Below the pieces are notes generated by a model that saw only the letters and a program-made list of their open reading frames with translations, searched no databases and was not told where the DNA came from. This document shows, piece after piece, positions 55,593 to 64,000 of a stretch of 64,000 nucleotides of DNA (positions within the stretch are counted from its first letter, which is position 1; each line of letters opens with the position of its first letter). The translations under genes were made by a program, and so were the position numbers. Source of the DNA: G958296245 sp963664035 (GTDB lineage: Bacteria; Chloroflexota; Dehalococcoidia; Lucifugimonadales; G958296245); NCBI GenBank assembly GCA_963664035.2, contig OY760867.2, positions 1,612,001 through 1,676,000 on the forward strand, in the 5' to 3' direction.

Positions 55593-56744
55593 CTACTCGA
55601 ACCAGGTCTCGCCCGGCATCAGGTACTGCCGCGCCTCGTCCTCGTCGATCTCGACGCCCAGGCCCGGGCCCTCCGGCACGTCGATGAACCCGTTCGAGAT
55701 CGACGGCCTGTAGCCGCCGAGTATCCGGTCCCAGCCGGGCATGGCGTGGAACTCCAGCGCCAGCAGGTTCGGGATCGCGGCGCACGCGTGGAGCGCCCCC
55801 GCTATGCCGATGGGGCTCGACGCGTTGTGCGGGCAGACCAGCATCTGCTGCATATCCGCCATCTCGGCGATCTTCTTGCCCTCGTACAGCCCGCCGCAGA
55901 TCTGGAAGTCCGGCGCCGATACGCGCATGGCGCTTCGCCGGTAGTACTCCAGGAACTCCTGCCGCAGGTGCAGCCCCTCGCCCGTCAGCGTCGGCACCGG
56001 GGTCGACGCGGTCAGCGCCGCCCAGGCGTCCACGTCCGTCGGCGGCAGCAGGTCCTCCGCCCACGCGAGGTCGTACGGCTCCATCGCCTTCACGAACCTC
56101 ATCGCGTTGGCGAGCGTGCCGCACCGCCCCTCGATCGACACCTCGGCGTCCGCAGGCACGCGCGCCCGTATCTCGTCCATCAGCCCGACGATGCGCGACA
56201 GCCCCTTCCGCGTCAGGTGCTTGTCCATGAGGGCGCCCGGGACGTCCCTGACGGCGTTGGGCGTCACGTCGAACTTCAGGATCGAGATACCCATCTCCTC
56301 GTACACGCCCTCCATCTCCAGGTACGAGTCGAGCCCGCCGACGCAGCAGTAGAGCCGCACCCTGTCCCTGTGCTTGCCGCCCAGCAGCTTGTACACCGGC
56401 ACGCCGGCGGCCTTCCCCGCCAGGTCCCACAGCGCCGTCTCGACGGCGCTCACGGCGTGGACGGCGCTGCCGGAGTTGACGTGCGAGCCCGCGAAGACGG
56501 CGTAGGCCGTCGGGACCATGCCCCGGTGCAGCGCCTCCACGTTCGTCGGGTCCCTGCCTATCAGCGTCTCCTTGAGCTCCGTGATCGCCGCGTCCGTCTG
56601 CGGGCTGGCCCACGTGTCGCCGTAGCCGTGGACGCCCTCGGCCGTCTCTATGCGCACCAGCAGCCACCGCCTCGTCCAGGGCCCCCAGGGCGCCTCGATG
56701 GACGCGGTCTTCACGTCGGTAATGGTCAGCGTATTGGCGGTCAT
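55593..56744 (-). CDS. Enolase-superfamily (mandelate racemase-like) enzyme
   Basis: 383 aa. Capping domain (residues 1-130) with WLLVRIETAEGVHGYGDTWA and VETALWDLAGKAAGVPVYKL, then a TIM barrel. Ligand regions: VSIEGRCGTLANAM (Glu/Asp site 1, ~225), LAWAEDLLPP (site 2) and TLTGEGLHLRQEF (site 3). ILKFDVTP near 185 carries the K-x-D catalytic-strand pattern and CPHNASSPIG a His at ~300. It is different from the 468 enzyme and probably acts on a different sugar or acid. ATG 56744 is preferred; an upstream extension crosses an 18-base tandem duplication. Confidence 0.84.
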   Translation of the reverse strand: MTANTLTITDVKTASIEAPWGPWTRRWLLVRIETAEGVHGYGDTWASPQTDAAITELKETLIGRDPTNVEALHRGMVPTAYAVFAGSHVNSGSAVHAVSAVETALWDLAGKAAGVPVYKLLGGKHRDRVRLYCCVGGLDSYLEMEGVYEEMGISILKFDVTPNAVRDVPGALMDKHLTRKGLSRIVGLMDEIRARVPADAEVSIEGRCGTLANAMRFVKAMEPYDLAWAEDLLPPTDVDAWAALTASTPVPTLTGEGLHLRQEFLEYYRRSAMRVSAPDFQICGGLYEGKKIAEMADMQQMLVCPHNASSPIGIAGALHACAAIPNLLALEFHAMPGWDRILGGYRPSISNGFIDVPEGPGLGVEIDEDEARQYLMPGETWFE

Positions 56745-56856
56745 GGCTGTGCGCGTCCTCCCGAGAGATGGCCGGATTCGGCGAGATGGCCGGATTCGGC
56801 CTTTACTATATCGCACCCCGTCTTACCCCGTTCCGTAAAACTTCTTAGATTGGTGA

Positions 56857-56862
56857 TATAAT
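56857..56862 (+). promoter_or_regulatory. Consensus -10 box upstream of gyrA
   Basis: A perfect TATAAT lies 84 bases before the gyrA start, in an AT-rich stretch. No good -35 box is found at normal spacing; TTCCGT is 20 bases upstream. Confidence 0.45.
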
Positions 56863-56946
56863 ACGAACGCTCCAGGGCCGGCGCGTCTCCCGCCCGGCCG
56901 ACGGGGGCGATATCCGACTTCCGATACCATCGAAGGGGCGCCGCAC

Positions 56947-59463
56947 ATGGTTACCGACACCCAAAAGACCGATTTCGGGTACGTGAGGCCGACGCAGATC
57001 GAGGAGGAGATGCGCACCTCCTACCTCGACTACGCCATGAGCGTGATCGTCGCCAGGGCGCTGCCCGACGTGCGCGACGGCCTCAAGCCCGTCCAGAGGC
57101 GCATCCTCTACGCGATGCAGGACATGGGCATGCGCTCCGGCTCGTCGTACAAGAAGAGCGCCCGCCTCGTCGGCGAGGTGCTCGGCAAGTACCACCCCCA
57201 CGGCGACGCCCCGGTGTACGACGCCATGGTTCGCATGGCCCAGCCCTTCTCCATGAGGCTGCCGCTCGTGGACGGCCAGGGCAACTTCGGCAGCGTCGAC
57301 AACGACCCCCCGGCGGCCATGCGCTACACGGAGGCCCGGCTCTCAGCGGCCGCCGAGATGATGATGGCCAACCTCGACCAGGATACCGTCGACTTCGTGG
57401 ACAACTTCGACGGAAGCCTCAAGGAGCCCACAGTCCTACCGTCGAGGCTCCCCAACCTGCTCATAAACGGCGCCGCCGGCATAGCCGTCGGCATGGCGAC
57501 CAGCATACCGCCGCACAACGCCACCGAGGTCTGCAACGGCGTCATACAGCTGATCGACAACCCCGACGCCACCCTCGGCGACCTGATGCGCTACGTCAGG
57601 GGGCCGGACTTTCCGACCGGCGCGACCATCATGGGGCGCGACGGCGTCAAGAGCGCCTACTCGACGGGCAGGGGCCACATCGTGGTCCGCGCCACCGCCG
57701 AGGTGGAGGAGACGAAGCGCTCCGGCAGGGAGCGCATAGTCGTGACGGAGCTTCCGTACCAGGTCAACAAGGCCGCGCTCATCCAGAAGATCGCCGCCCT
57801 CATCAAGACCAAGCGCGTCGACGGCATCTCCGAGATCCGCGACGAGTCCGACCGGCGCGGCATGAGGATCGTCATGGAGCTGCGCGCCGGCTCGCAGCCG
57901 GCGGTCGTGCTGAACAACCTCTACAAGCACACCGCGATGCAGTCCACCTTCTCGGCGAACATGATCGCGCTGGTGGACGGCTCCCCGCAGATGCTGACCC
58001 TGAAGCAGGCGCTCCAGCACTACATCGACTTCCGCAGGGAAGTGGTGCGCCGGCGCTCGCTGTTCGAGCTGCGCAAGGCGCGCGAGCGCGCCCACATACT
58101 GGAGGGTCTGCGGGTCGCGCTATCCAACCTCGACGCCATCATCGCCCTGATACGCAACGCCAGGGACGTCGAGGAGGCCCGGAACGGCCTGATGGAGCAG
58201 TTCAGCCTGACCCAGGTCCAGGCCCAGGCCATCCTCGACATGCAGCTACGCCGCCTCGCGGCCCTGGAGCGCGAGCGCATCGAGAACGAGTACCAGGAGT
58301 TGCAGGAGAGGATCAGGGAGCTGGAGGAGCTGCTGGCGGACCAGGCCAAGCTGCTGGCGGTCGTCCGGGACGAGACGGAGGAGCTCAAGAAGAAGGTGCG
58401 CGGCGCCCGCATGACGCAGATCGGCGGCGAGGCCGAGGAGTTCGACCGCGCGGCCCTGGAGCCCCACCAGCAGGTCGTCGTGACCCTCAGCAAGGCGGGC
58501 TACATAAAGCGCATCCCCGCGGCGACGTACCGCAGCCAGCACCGCGGCGGCAAGGGCGTCGTCAGCATGACTCGCAAGGAGGACGACCCCGTCAACCACA
58601 TCCTCATCGTCGATACGCACGACACCCTGCTGTTCTTCACCGACCGCGGCCGCGTGCTGCCCCTGACGGCGTACGAGCTGAAGGCGGACACCTCGCGCAC
58701 GGCGCGCGGCGTGCCGGTGGTCAACGTCATACCCATCGCCGACGAGGGCGTCTCGTCGGTCATCGCGGTGACCGACATGCACGAGCAGGGCCGCTTCCTG
58801 ATCATGGCGACGCGCAAGGGCACGATCAAGCGCATCGACCTCGAACAGATATCGAACGTCCGCCGGTCCGGCGTCATCGTCATGAACCTGCGGGCCGACG
58901 ACGAACTGGTGGCCGCCCGCCTCGCCGGGGAGGACGACGACGTGAGCATGGTCTCGGAGATGGGCATGTCGATCCGCTTCCCGGTCGCCGAGGTCCGCGC
59001 GAGACAGCGCGTCGCCGGCGGAGTCCGCGGCATGGAGCTTGGCCCGGGCGACCGCATCGTCGCCATGGACGTGGTGGTGCCGGACAGCAAGCTGCTGGTC
59101 GTCAGCCGCAAAGGCTACGGCAAGCTGACGGACCTGAACAGGTACCGCCGCCAGGGAAGGGGAGGCTCCGGCGTGACCACCCTCAAGATAACGAAGAAGA
59201 CGGGCCCGGTCGCCGCGGCGGAGGTCATCGCCGACAGCGACGAGCTCTACATCGTCTCCGAGAAGGCGCAGGTGCTCCGCACCAACCTGTCGGAGATACG
59301 CAACACCGGAAGGGCCGCCCAGGGCGTGACCATCTTCAAGCCCCAGCCCGGCGACGCCGTGGCCTCGATAGCCTGCATCCGCAACCTCAAGGAGCTCGAA
59401 GCGGCCGCCTCCGCATCCAGGAACGGCAAGGCCAACGGCCGCGTCTCGAAGAACTCCCTGTAG
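56947..59463 (+). CDS. gyrA: DNA gyrase subunit A
   Basis: 838 aa. The breakage-reunion domain has the active Tyr127 in PPAAMRYTEARLS and the quinolone region KYHPHGDAPVYDAMVRMAQ (83-100). The coiled-coil arm is around residues 370-480. The C-terminal beta-pinwheel begins with the GyrA box as QHRGGKG (~527), which favours gyrase over topoisomerase IV. With GyrB it introduces negative supercoils. At the sites equivalent to E. coli Ser83 and Ala84 it has Ala88 and Pro89, while Asp92 is kept. GAAGGGG precedes ATG 56947. Confidence 0.95.
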   Translation: MVTDTQKTDFGYVRPTQIEEEMRTSYLDYAMSVIVARALPDVRDGLKPVQRRILYAMQDMGMRSGSSYKKSARLVGEVLGKYHPHGDAPVYDAMVRMAQPFSMRLPLVDGQGNFGSVDNDPPAAMRYTEARLSAAAEMMMANLDQDTVDFVDNFDGSLKEPTVLPSRLPNLLINGAAGIAVGMATSIPPHNATEVCNGVIQLIDNPDATLGDLMRYVRGPDFPTGATIMGRDGVKSAYSTGRGHIVVRATAEVEETKRSGRERIVVTELPYQVNKAALIQKIAALIKTKRVDGISEIRDESDRRGMRIVMELRAGSQPAVVLNNLYKHTAMQSTFSANMIALVDGSPQMLTLKQALQHYIDFRREVVRRRSLFELRKARERAHILEGLRVALSNLDAIIALIRNARDVEEARNGLMEQFSLTQVQAQAILDMQLRRLAALERERIENEYQELQERIRELEELLADQAKLLAVVRDETEELKKKVRGARMTQIGGEAEEFDRAALEPHQQVVVTLSKAGYIKRIPAATYRSQHRGGKGVVSMTRKEDDPVNHILIVDTHDTLLFFTDRGRVLPLTAYELKADTSRTARGVPVVNVIPIADEGVSSVIAVTDMHEQGRFLIMATRKGTIKRIDLEQISNVRRSGVIVMNLRADDELVAARLAGEDDDVSMVSEMGMSIRFPVAEVRARQRVAGGVRGMELGPGDRIVAMDVVVPDSKLLVVSRKGYGKLTDLNRYRRQGRGGSGVTTLKITKKTGPVAAAEVIADSDELYIVSEKAQVLRTNLSEIRNTGRAAQGVTIFKPQPGDAVASIACIRNLKELEAAASASRNGKANGRVSKNSL

Positions 59464-59492
59464 GGTCACCCCTGTCGGAGGAGGGCCTGGAA

Positions 59493-60299
59493 GTGCGGGT
59501 AAGGAAGGTACTGGTAACGGGCGCGAGCGGGCTTATCGGCGGGCTGGTCCTGAGGGACCTCGGCCACAAGTACGAGTTCAGCGCCCTCAATCGGCGGAAG
59601 GTCGAGGGCATTCCCTGCACCCAGGCCAGCATCGCCGATTTCGACGCCATCCTGCCGGCCTTCGAGGGCGTCGACGCCGTCCTGCACCTCGCCGCCCATA
59701 CCGACGGCAACGACTGGGAGCGGCAGCTCAACGTCGACATAGGCGGGACCTACAACGTCTACGAGGCGGCCCGCAGGAACGGCGTGAGGCGGGTCGTCTA
59801 CGCGAGCAGCGGCGGCACGATGCTCGGCTACGAGAGGGAGTCGCCGTACTTCGAGATCGTCGCGGCCCAGTACGACAAGATACCCGATACGTGGCCCATG
59901 ATCACGCACGAATGGCCGGCGCGCCCCAACGACCTCGTATATGTCGCCAAGGTGTGCGGCGAAGTCATAGGCCGCTACTTCTCCGACCGGTTCGGCATCT
60001 CGTCGATCAACATACGCGTGGGCGCGGTGCTGGCGGAGGACAGGCCGGCGCTCCGCCGGCACTATCCCGGGTACCTGAGCCATGCCGACTGCGTCCGGAT
60101 GATAGACAGGTGCCTGGGCGCGCCGTCCGCCGTCCGGTACGACATATTCGACGCCATCTCGGACAACAAGTACCGCTGGAGGGACACCGGCCACGCCGCC
60201 GACGTGCTCGGCTGGACGCCCCAGGGCAGCGCCGAGAACTACGAGATCGAGGACGAGGGCGGCCCGCACCAGGTCGACAAGACCTTCGACCTCGTATGA
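59493..60299 (+). CDS. NAD-dependent epimerase/dehydratase (extended SDR)
   Basis: 268 aa. NAD motif TGASGLIGG (~10), VLHLAAHTDG (~65), NVYEAARRNGVRRVVYASSG (~88), YVAKVCGE (YxxxK, ~152) and INIRVGAV (~178). It is short for the family and most like the UDP-sugar/uronate dehydrogenase-type branch (cf. uronate dehydrogenases). The GTG start has GGAGGAGGG upstream. It lies 29 bases after gyrA, possibly co-transcribed. Its TGA falls in the first unit of a tandem repeat. Confidence 0.84.
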   Translation: MRVRKVLVTGASGLIGGLVLRDLGHKYEFSALNRRKVEGIPCTQASIADFDAILPAFEGVDAVLHLAAHTDGNDWERQLNVDIGGTYNVYEAARRNGVRRVVYASSGGTMLGYERESPYFEIVAAQYDKIPDTWPMITHEWPARPNDLVYVAKVCGEVIGRYFSDRFGISSINIRVGAVLAEDRPALRRHYPGYLSHADCVRMIDRCLGAPSAVRYDIFDAISDNKYRWRDTGHAADVLGWTPQGSAENYEIEDEGGPHQVDKTFDLV

Positions 60300-60650
60300 C
60301 CCAGGGCGCCCACAAGGGCCACACAGGGACGCCCTACGGCTTCCATCCCGTATGACCCAGGGTGCCCACAAGGGCCACAAGGGACGCCCCTACGACTACG
60401 GCTTCCATCCCGTATGACCCAGGGTGCCCACAAGGGCCACACAGGGACGCCCTACGACTACGGCTTCCATCCCGTATGACCCAGGGTGCCCACAAGGGCC
60501 ACAAGGGACGCCCCTACGACTACGGCTTCCATCCCGTATGACCCAGGGTGCCCACAAGGGCCACAAGGGACAAGGGACGCCCCTACGACTACGGCTTCCA
60601 TCCCGTAGGGTGCAGCCCTTGTGGCTGCCCTCCCAGAGTCTGAACAGATA
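60296..60650 (-). mobile_element. MITE-like element, family 2, copy c, tandemly amplified
   Basis: Five units of 56-69 bases, each starting GTATGACCCAGGGTGCCCAC and ending GGCTTCCATCCC, lead to GTAGGGTGCAGCCCTTGTGG and the element end AGAGTCTGAACAGAT (60635-60649). The opposite element end is not found; the array begins at the epimerase stop codon. Related to copies at 28645 and 32794. Confidence 0.7.
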
Positions 60651-60751
60651 CCTTCTCTTCTTCTCTTCGCGCCCTTCGTGCTCTTCGTGGATTGTAGTAC
60701 CATCGACCGAAGGCCCTGCCCAAGGTCCGGGCAGGAAGCGGAGTAGCACAC

Positions 60752-63700
60752 GTGGCATACCGCCCAAACTGGTACGAGAAACATCCGGCAGCGTGTACGT
60801 GCGCCAAGTGCCAGGGCGATGGCGATGGAGGCGGGGGGGATACGCGCGTCGGTGGCCAGGGTTCGGGCCGCCCCGCAGGCCGGCCGCCGGCAGGCTGGTC
60901 CAACTGGCCCGGCGGCGGACGGGGGCCGCTATGGATGTGGGTCCTCACCATCGCGGCGCTCGCGGTGGTAGTCTGGCTGGGGTGGGAGAATATCCCACTG
61001 TTCAACCCCGACCTTCGGACCGCGTCCACATTCCCCGTTCCAACGGGCGCCTTGGACGTGGACCCCGCGCTCATCGCTCCTCCTACGGCCACGCCAACCC
61101 TGTCTCCCGCGCCCACGCCGGCGCCGACCGACACGCCGACGCCGACTCCCACGGCCACTCCTACGCCGGCGCCGACCGACGCGCCCCCGCCCGCGGCCAC
61201 GCCGACGCCGACGCCAACCGGCGCCCCAACGCCTCCACCGATGGCCACACCTACGCCGACGAGCGCGCCCGCGCCAACCAATACGCCCGCGCCTACCTAC
61301 ACGCCCACACCGGCGCCGGCCAGCACGCCCGCACGGGCGTCGGAGACTACGCCTACACCCGCGCCTACTGCCACGCCGACGCCAACGTCCACGCCAACGC
61401 CAACGCCGACGCCAACGTCCACTCCAACGCCTACTCCAACGCCTACTCCAACTCCAACGCCTCCGCCCGCGGCCGCGCCGACGCCCACCAGCACGCCGAC
61501 GACAACCCCTACGCCGACGCCCACCCGCATGCCAACGGCCACTCCGACGCCGACGGCCACTCCGACTCCCACGGCTACCCCGACGCCTACGCCGATTCCG
61601 CAGCCCGACCTGAGACACCTCGACGCCAAGCGTTTCATGCTGGAGCTAATCAACGCGGAGCGGGCCGAGGCCGGAGTGGGTCCGGTCGTGCTGGGAGACA
61701 ACGTTGCCGCCCAGTTGCACGCCGAGGACGCGCTGGAGAACTGCTTCTCCTCCCACTGGGGGACCGACGGCCTCAATCCGTACATGCGGTACAGCCTCGC
61801 GGGAGGATACCAGTCGAACGTGGAAAACGCGCTGGGCAACAACTACTGCATCACCGCGGATGACGGCTACAGGTCGCTCGGTCCCATCGAGCAGCAGATC
61901 CGCTACGCGGTAGCCGCATGGATGGGCAGCGCCAGCCGTCGCGCCAATATCCTGGACCGCTGGCACAGGAAGGTGAACATCGGCCTTGCCTGGGACCGGT
62001 ACAACTTCAGGGCCATCCAGCAGTTCGAGGGCGATTACGTCGAATACGACGACCCGCCGGCCATCGAGGACGGCCGCCTCTCGATAGACGGCGCTGCGAA
62101 GAACGGCGTGGACCTGGTGGAAGAGCGCGATTTGAGGGTGGAGGTGTATTACTACCCGCCCCCAGCCCCGCTTGCCAGGGGGCAGCTCTCGAGGACGCAT
62201 TGCTCTGACGCGGGCCTTCCCATAGCGGAGCTGCGTCCGGCCCCGGCAGGATATACCCTCACACGCGTCTACAGCAGGTGTCCCCGCCCATACGATGTTC
62301 CGGCGGATACCCCTGCGCCCCAGGTCGGCCAACCACAGCCTGACGTAAGCGCGTCGATCCAGACCGAGGCAACGGTCTCGTTGATCACGGCGTCGGAATG
62401 GACGGCCAGGGGGACGGAGTTCTCGGTCAGGGCCGACCTGGAGGAGCTGCTTTCCGAGCACGGCAACGGCGTATACACCGTCGTCGTGCGGGGCGTCATT
62501 GAAGGCGAGCGGGTCGTCATCTCACAATACTCCATCTTCCACGGGGTCACACCGCCCGATAGCTACGCGCCGCCGACGCCTACGCCGACTCCTACAAGCA
62601 CTCCCACGCCTGCCGGTAGGCTAACGCCTGGGCCAACGAAGACGCCGACGCCCACCAACACGTCCACCTCCACACCGACGCCAACGCCAACTCCGACGCC
62701 GACGCCCACGCCAACTCCGGCGCCCACGCCGGCGCCCACGCCCACGCCTACGCCCACCAGCACCCCCACGCCCGTACCCACCGTAAGCCTCGCCCTGAAT
62801 GCGAGTACTACCCTGGCAGGCTACTGGTCCGACGGCGCCGCCAGCGTCCGGGTGGGCGTGTCGCTGCGCAACGATGGGAATCTCAGGCTCGACCGCGCGC
62901 AGCCGGTGGCGCTCACGTGCGTTTCGGATGATGCTCGGGACGGCTGCCGCGAGGAGGCGAGCCTGTCCCTGGCAGACGGGTTCGGGCCGGCGTCCACCGA
63001 ATTCGTGCTGCGCCTTCCGATGGGCAGGACGGCGCTGGAGATCGACTACGGCGGGGACGAATCGCTGGCGTTGGACGTGGAGGTGCCCGAGCGCATCGTG
63101 GGGATCGAGCGTGACGTCTGGGAGTGTTACAGCCACAGGCCCGCCGAGCCGGTGGCGAACGCCTTCCAGGACGACGCTGACGGTTGCGGCGGTTGGGCGG
63201 CGGAGACCGTGGAGAAGTGGCTCGACGACGCGCCGGTGAAGGTCTGGGCCGCCGGCGACGACCGCTACGTCGAAGTCCTCCGGGAGGTCATAGCCGAGCT
63301 TTCCCCGGTCCTGGACCTGGAGTTCCAGTGGGTGGACGAGGAGAGGAAGGCGGACCTGAAGGCGTTCGTCGGCATACCGCGCTCGGCGCGGGCCGAGTAC
63401 GGCTTCGACGTTGGGTACGACTACTACGTCGACTACGCGGGCTTCGGCGGCGCGGACACCAGGAACGGGGAGGCCCTGTCCGGCCACGTGGTCGTCTGGC
63501 TCCGGGACCCGGACGAGTGGGAAGCCAGGGACCGCGACAAGGCGAAGCACACGATGATGCACGAGGTGCTGCACGCGATGGGCCCCATAGGCCACAGCAC
63601 CAGGATCGGCAGCGTCATGTCGTATAGCTCCGGTCTCAAGAGGCTGAGCCCGATGGACGGATCGCTGATCCGGCTGAACTCCCATCGCCTCGTGCGGCCC

Positions 63701-64000
63701 GGTATGACGATGGCGGAGGTCGAGGCCCTCATAGTCTTCAGGGAGGACCTGCTGGACGCGTCCTCGCCGCCTGAGCCGGACGCCCATGGGATGGTCTGGC
63801 GCGCCACTACAGCGTTGTGGGAGGCGGGATCGGCCAGGTTCGAGATACGGGGAGGATGGACGGAGAGGAGATGCGGCGGAACGTTCGGGGCCAGGAGAGG
63901 ACTCGCGACCCTCGACCTGGGCAACTTCGGCTGGCTCCCGTACCATGGGGCCACCCTGGTGCGCTTCGACGACCATGTCGACACGTTCTGGATACACTGG
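60752..64000 (+). CDS. Large membrane-anchored protein with CAP/SCP domain and zinc-metallopeptidase-like domain (3' end beyond window)
   Basis: At least 1083 codons, open to the window end. GTG 60752 begins a short cytoplasmic part with a CTCAKCQ motif and Gly-rich stretch, followed by one membrane helix (residues ~60-80). A ~175-residue Thr/Pro/Ala linker follows. A CAP/SCP domain (~293-445) has LINAERAEAGVGPVVL, LHAEDALENCFSSHWG, VENALG and AAWMGSASRRANIL. After another domain and a second Thr/Pro linker (~605-680), a beta-rich part leads to HEVLHAMGPIGHS (~937-949) and SVMSYSSG, a metzincin-like zinc site and Met-turn. Both catalytic-type domains would be extracellular. Its start lies 100 bases after the repeat array. 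Confidence 0.8.
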   Translation, partial: MAYRPNWYEKHPAACTCAKCQGDGDGGGGDTRVGGQGSGRPAGRPPAGWSNWPGGGRGPLWMWVLTIAALAVVVWLGWENIPLFNPDLRTASTFPVPTGALDVDPALIAPPTATPTLSPAPTPAPTDTPTPTPTATPTPAPTDAPPPAATPTPTPTGAPTPPPMATPTPTSAPAPTNTPAPTYTPTPAPASTPARASETTPTPAPTATPTPTSTPTPTPTPTSTPTPTPTPTPTPTPPPAAAPTPTSTPTTTPTPTPTRMPTATPTPTATPTPTATPTPTPIPQPDLRHLDAKRFMLELINAERAEAGVGPVVLGDNVAAQLHAEDALENCFSSHWGTDGLNPYMRYSLAGGYQSNVENALGNNYCITADDGYRSLGPIEQQIRYAVAAWMGSASRRANILDRWHRKVNIGLAWDRYNFRAIQQFEGDYVEYDDPPAIEDGRLSIDGAAKNGVDLVEERDLRVEVYYYPPPAPLARGQLSRTHCSDAGLPIAELRPAPAGYTLTRVYSRCPRPYDVPADTPAPQVGQPQPDVSASIQTEATVSLITASEWTARGTEFSVRADLEELLSEHGNGVYTVVVRGVIEGERVVISQYSIFHGVTPPDSYAPPTPTPTPTSTPTPAGRLTPGPTKTPTPTNTSTSTPTPTPTPTPTPTPTPAPTPAPTPTPTPTSTPTPVPTVSLALNASTTLAGYWSDGAASVRVGVSLRNDGNLRLDRAQPVALTCVSDDARDGCREEASLSLADGFGPASTEFVLRLPMGRTALEIDYGGDESLALDVEVPERIVGIERDVWECYSHRPAEPVANAFQDDADGCGGWAAETVEKWLDDAPVKVWAAGDDRYVEVLREVIAELSPVLDLEFQWVDEERKADLKAFVGIPRSARAEYGFDVGYDYYVDYAGFGGADTRNGEALSGHVVVWLRDPDEWEARDRDKAKHTMMHEVLHAMGPIGHSTRIGSVMSYSSGLKRLSPMDGSLIRLNSHRLVRPGMTMAEVEALIVFREDLLDASSPPEPDAHGMVWRATTALWEAGSARFEIRGGWTERRCGGTFGARRGLATLDLGNFGWLPYHGATLVRFDDHVDTFWIHW

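Noticed and set aside
60296..60600. Possible CRISPR array (five units)
   Set aside because: Units are head-to-tail with no unique spacers and share blocks with dispersed MITE-like copies.
61297..61842. Minus-strand frame of Gly/Val repeats
   Set aside because: It is the antisense of the Thr/Pro linker of the large CAP-peptidase protein.

Overview
This 64 kb window is GC-rich bacterial chromosome, roughly 65% G+C by eye. The gene set points to an uncultured Chloroflexota lineage such as SAR202-type Dehalococcoidia. That assignment is inference: it rests on two enolase-superfamily dehydratases, several SDRs, a sugar isomerase, a phytanoyl-CoA dioxygenase, a cobalamin uptake locus, Bat/MoxR genes, and a 23S rRNA gene with no 16S beside it. 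No ribosomal protein or 16S marker is present to fix the taxon.

Layout. 1-314: start of nhaA (minus). 468-2437: a two-gene operon, enolase-superfamily dehydratase plus inositol-phosphatase-like enzyme. 2475-3085: small membrane protein and ribbon-helix-helix protein. 3187-6663: initiator tRNA, an isolated 23S rRNA with its processing stem, a boxA-like site, a leader hairpin and a strong promoter (all minus). 6703-14510: Uma2-type nuclease, TIM-barrel isomerase/SDR pair, small membrane proteins, an acetyltransferase/kinase-like fusion, a repeat-rich gap and a GSA-type aminotransferase. 14604-18003: PKD lipoprotein, a broken duplicate of a bat gene joined to a foreign gene end, and a collagen-like lipoprotein. 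18299-26614: a complete minus-strand moxR-DUF58-DUF4381-batA-batB-batC-batD-batE operon. 26803-31159: MITE-like repeats, a decapitated higBA module, SDR, maf-tatA, small membrane genes and a second tatA. 31260-36866: ammonium transporter divergent from a B12-riboswitch-controlled operon (permease, binding lipoprotein, ATPase, CobO). 36874-38354: queuosine-precursor transporter, hypoxanthine phosphoribosyltransferase, tRNA-Ser(CGA).

38390-42151 holds two abutting, diverged IS1380-type elements. carA (42230-43342) and carB (47596-50982) follow, but are separated by 4.2 kb carrying VapBC, an extra VapB, a HAD hydrolase and a type II restriction-modification pair. carB itself carries an in-frame 29-bp perfect palindrome. 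A 2.4 kb non-coding repeat island with a nested IS follows (50990-53390), then a HicB-like gene lacking its start, a PhyH oxygenase, a DUF5678-like gene with a frameshifted retropepsin-like protease gene, a second enolase-superfamily gene, gyrA and an NAD-dependent epimerase. After a tandemly amplified repeat, the window ends in a very large open frame (60752-64000+) encoding a membrane-anchored protein with a CAP/SCP domain and a zinc-metallopeptidase-like domain joined by Thr/Pro linkers.

Themes. Small mobile repeats have shaped the region. One MITE-like family shares its ends with the IS1380 elements and has removed most of a higB toxin; a second family abuts maf, the B12 operon promoter and the epimerase. 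The strongest candidates for something undescribed are the CAP-metallopeptidase protein, the GNAT/cytidylate-kinase-like fusion, the palindrome accommodated inside CarB, the helically phased 10-bp repeat arrays in two intergenic gaps, and the hairpin/T-run in the 23S leader.
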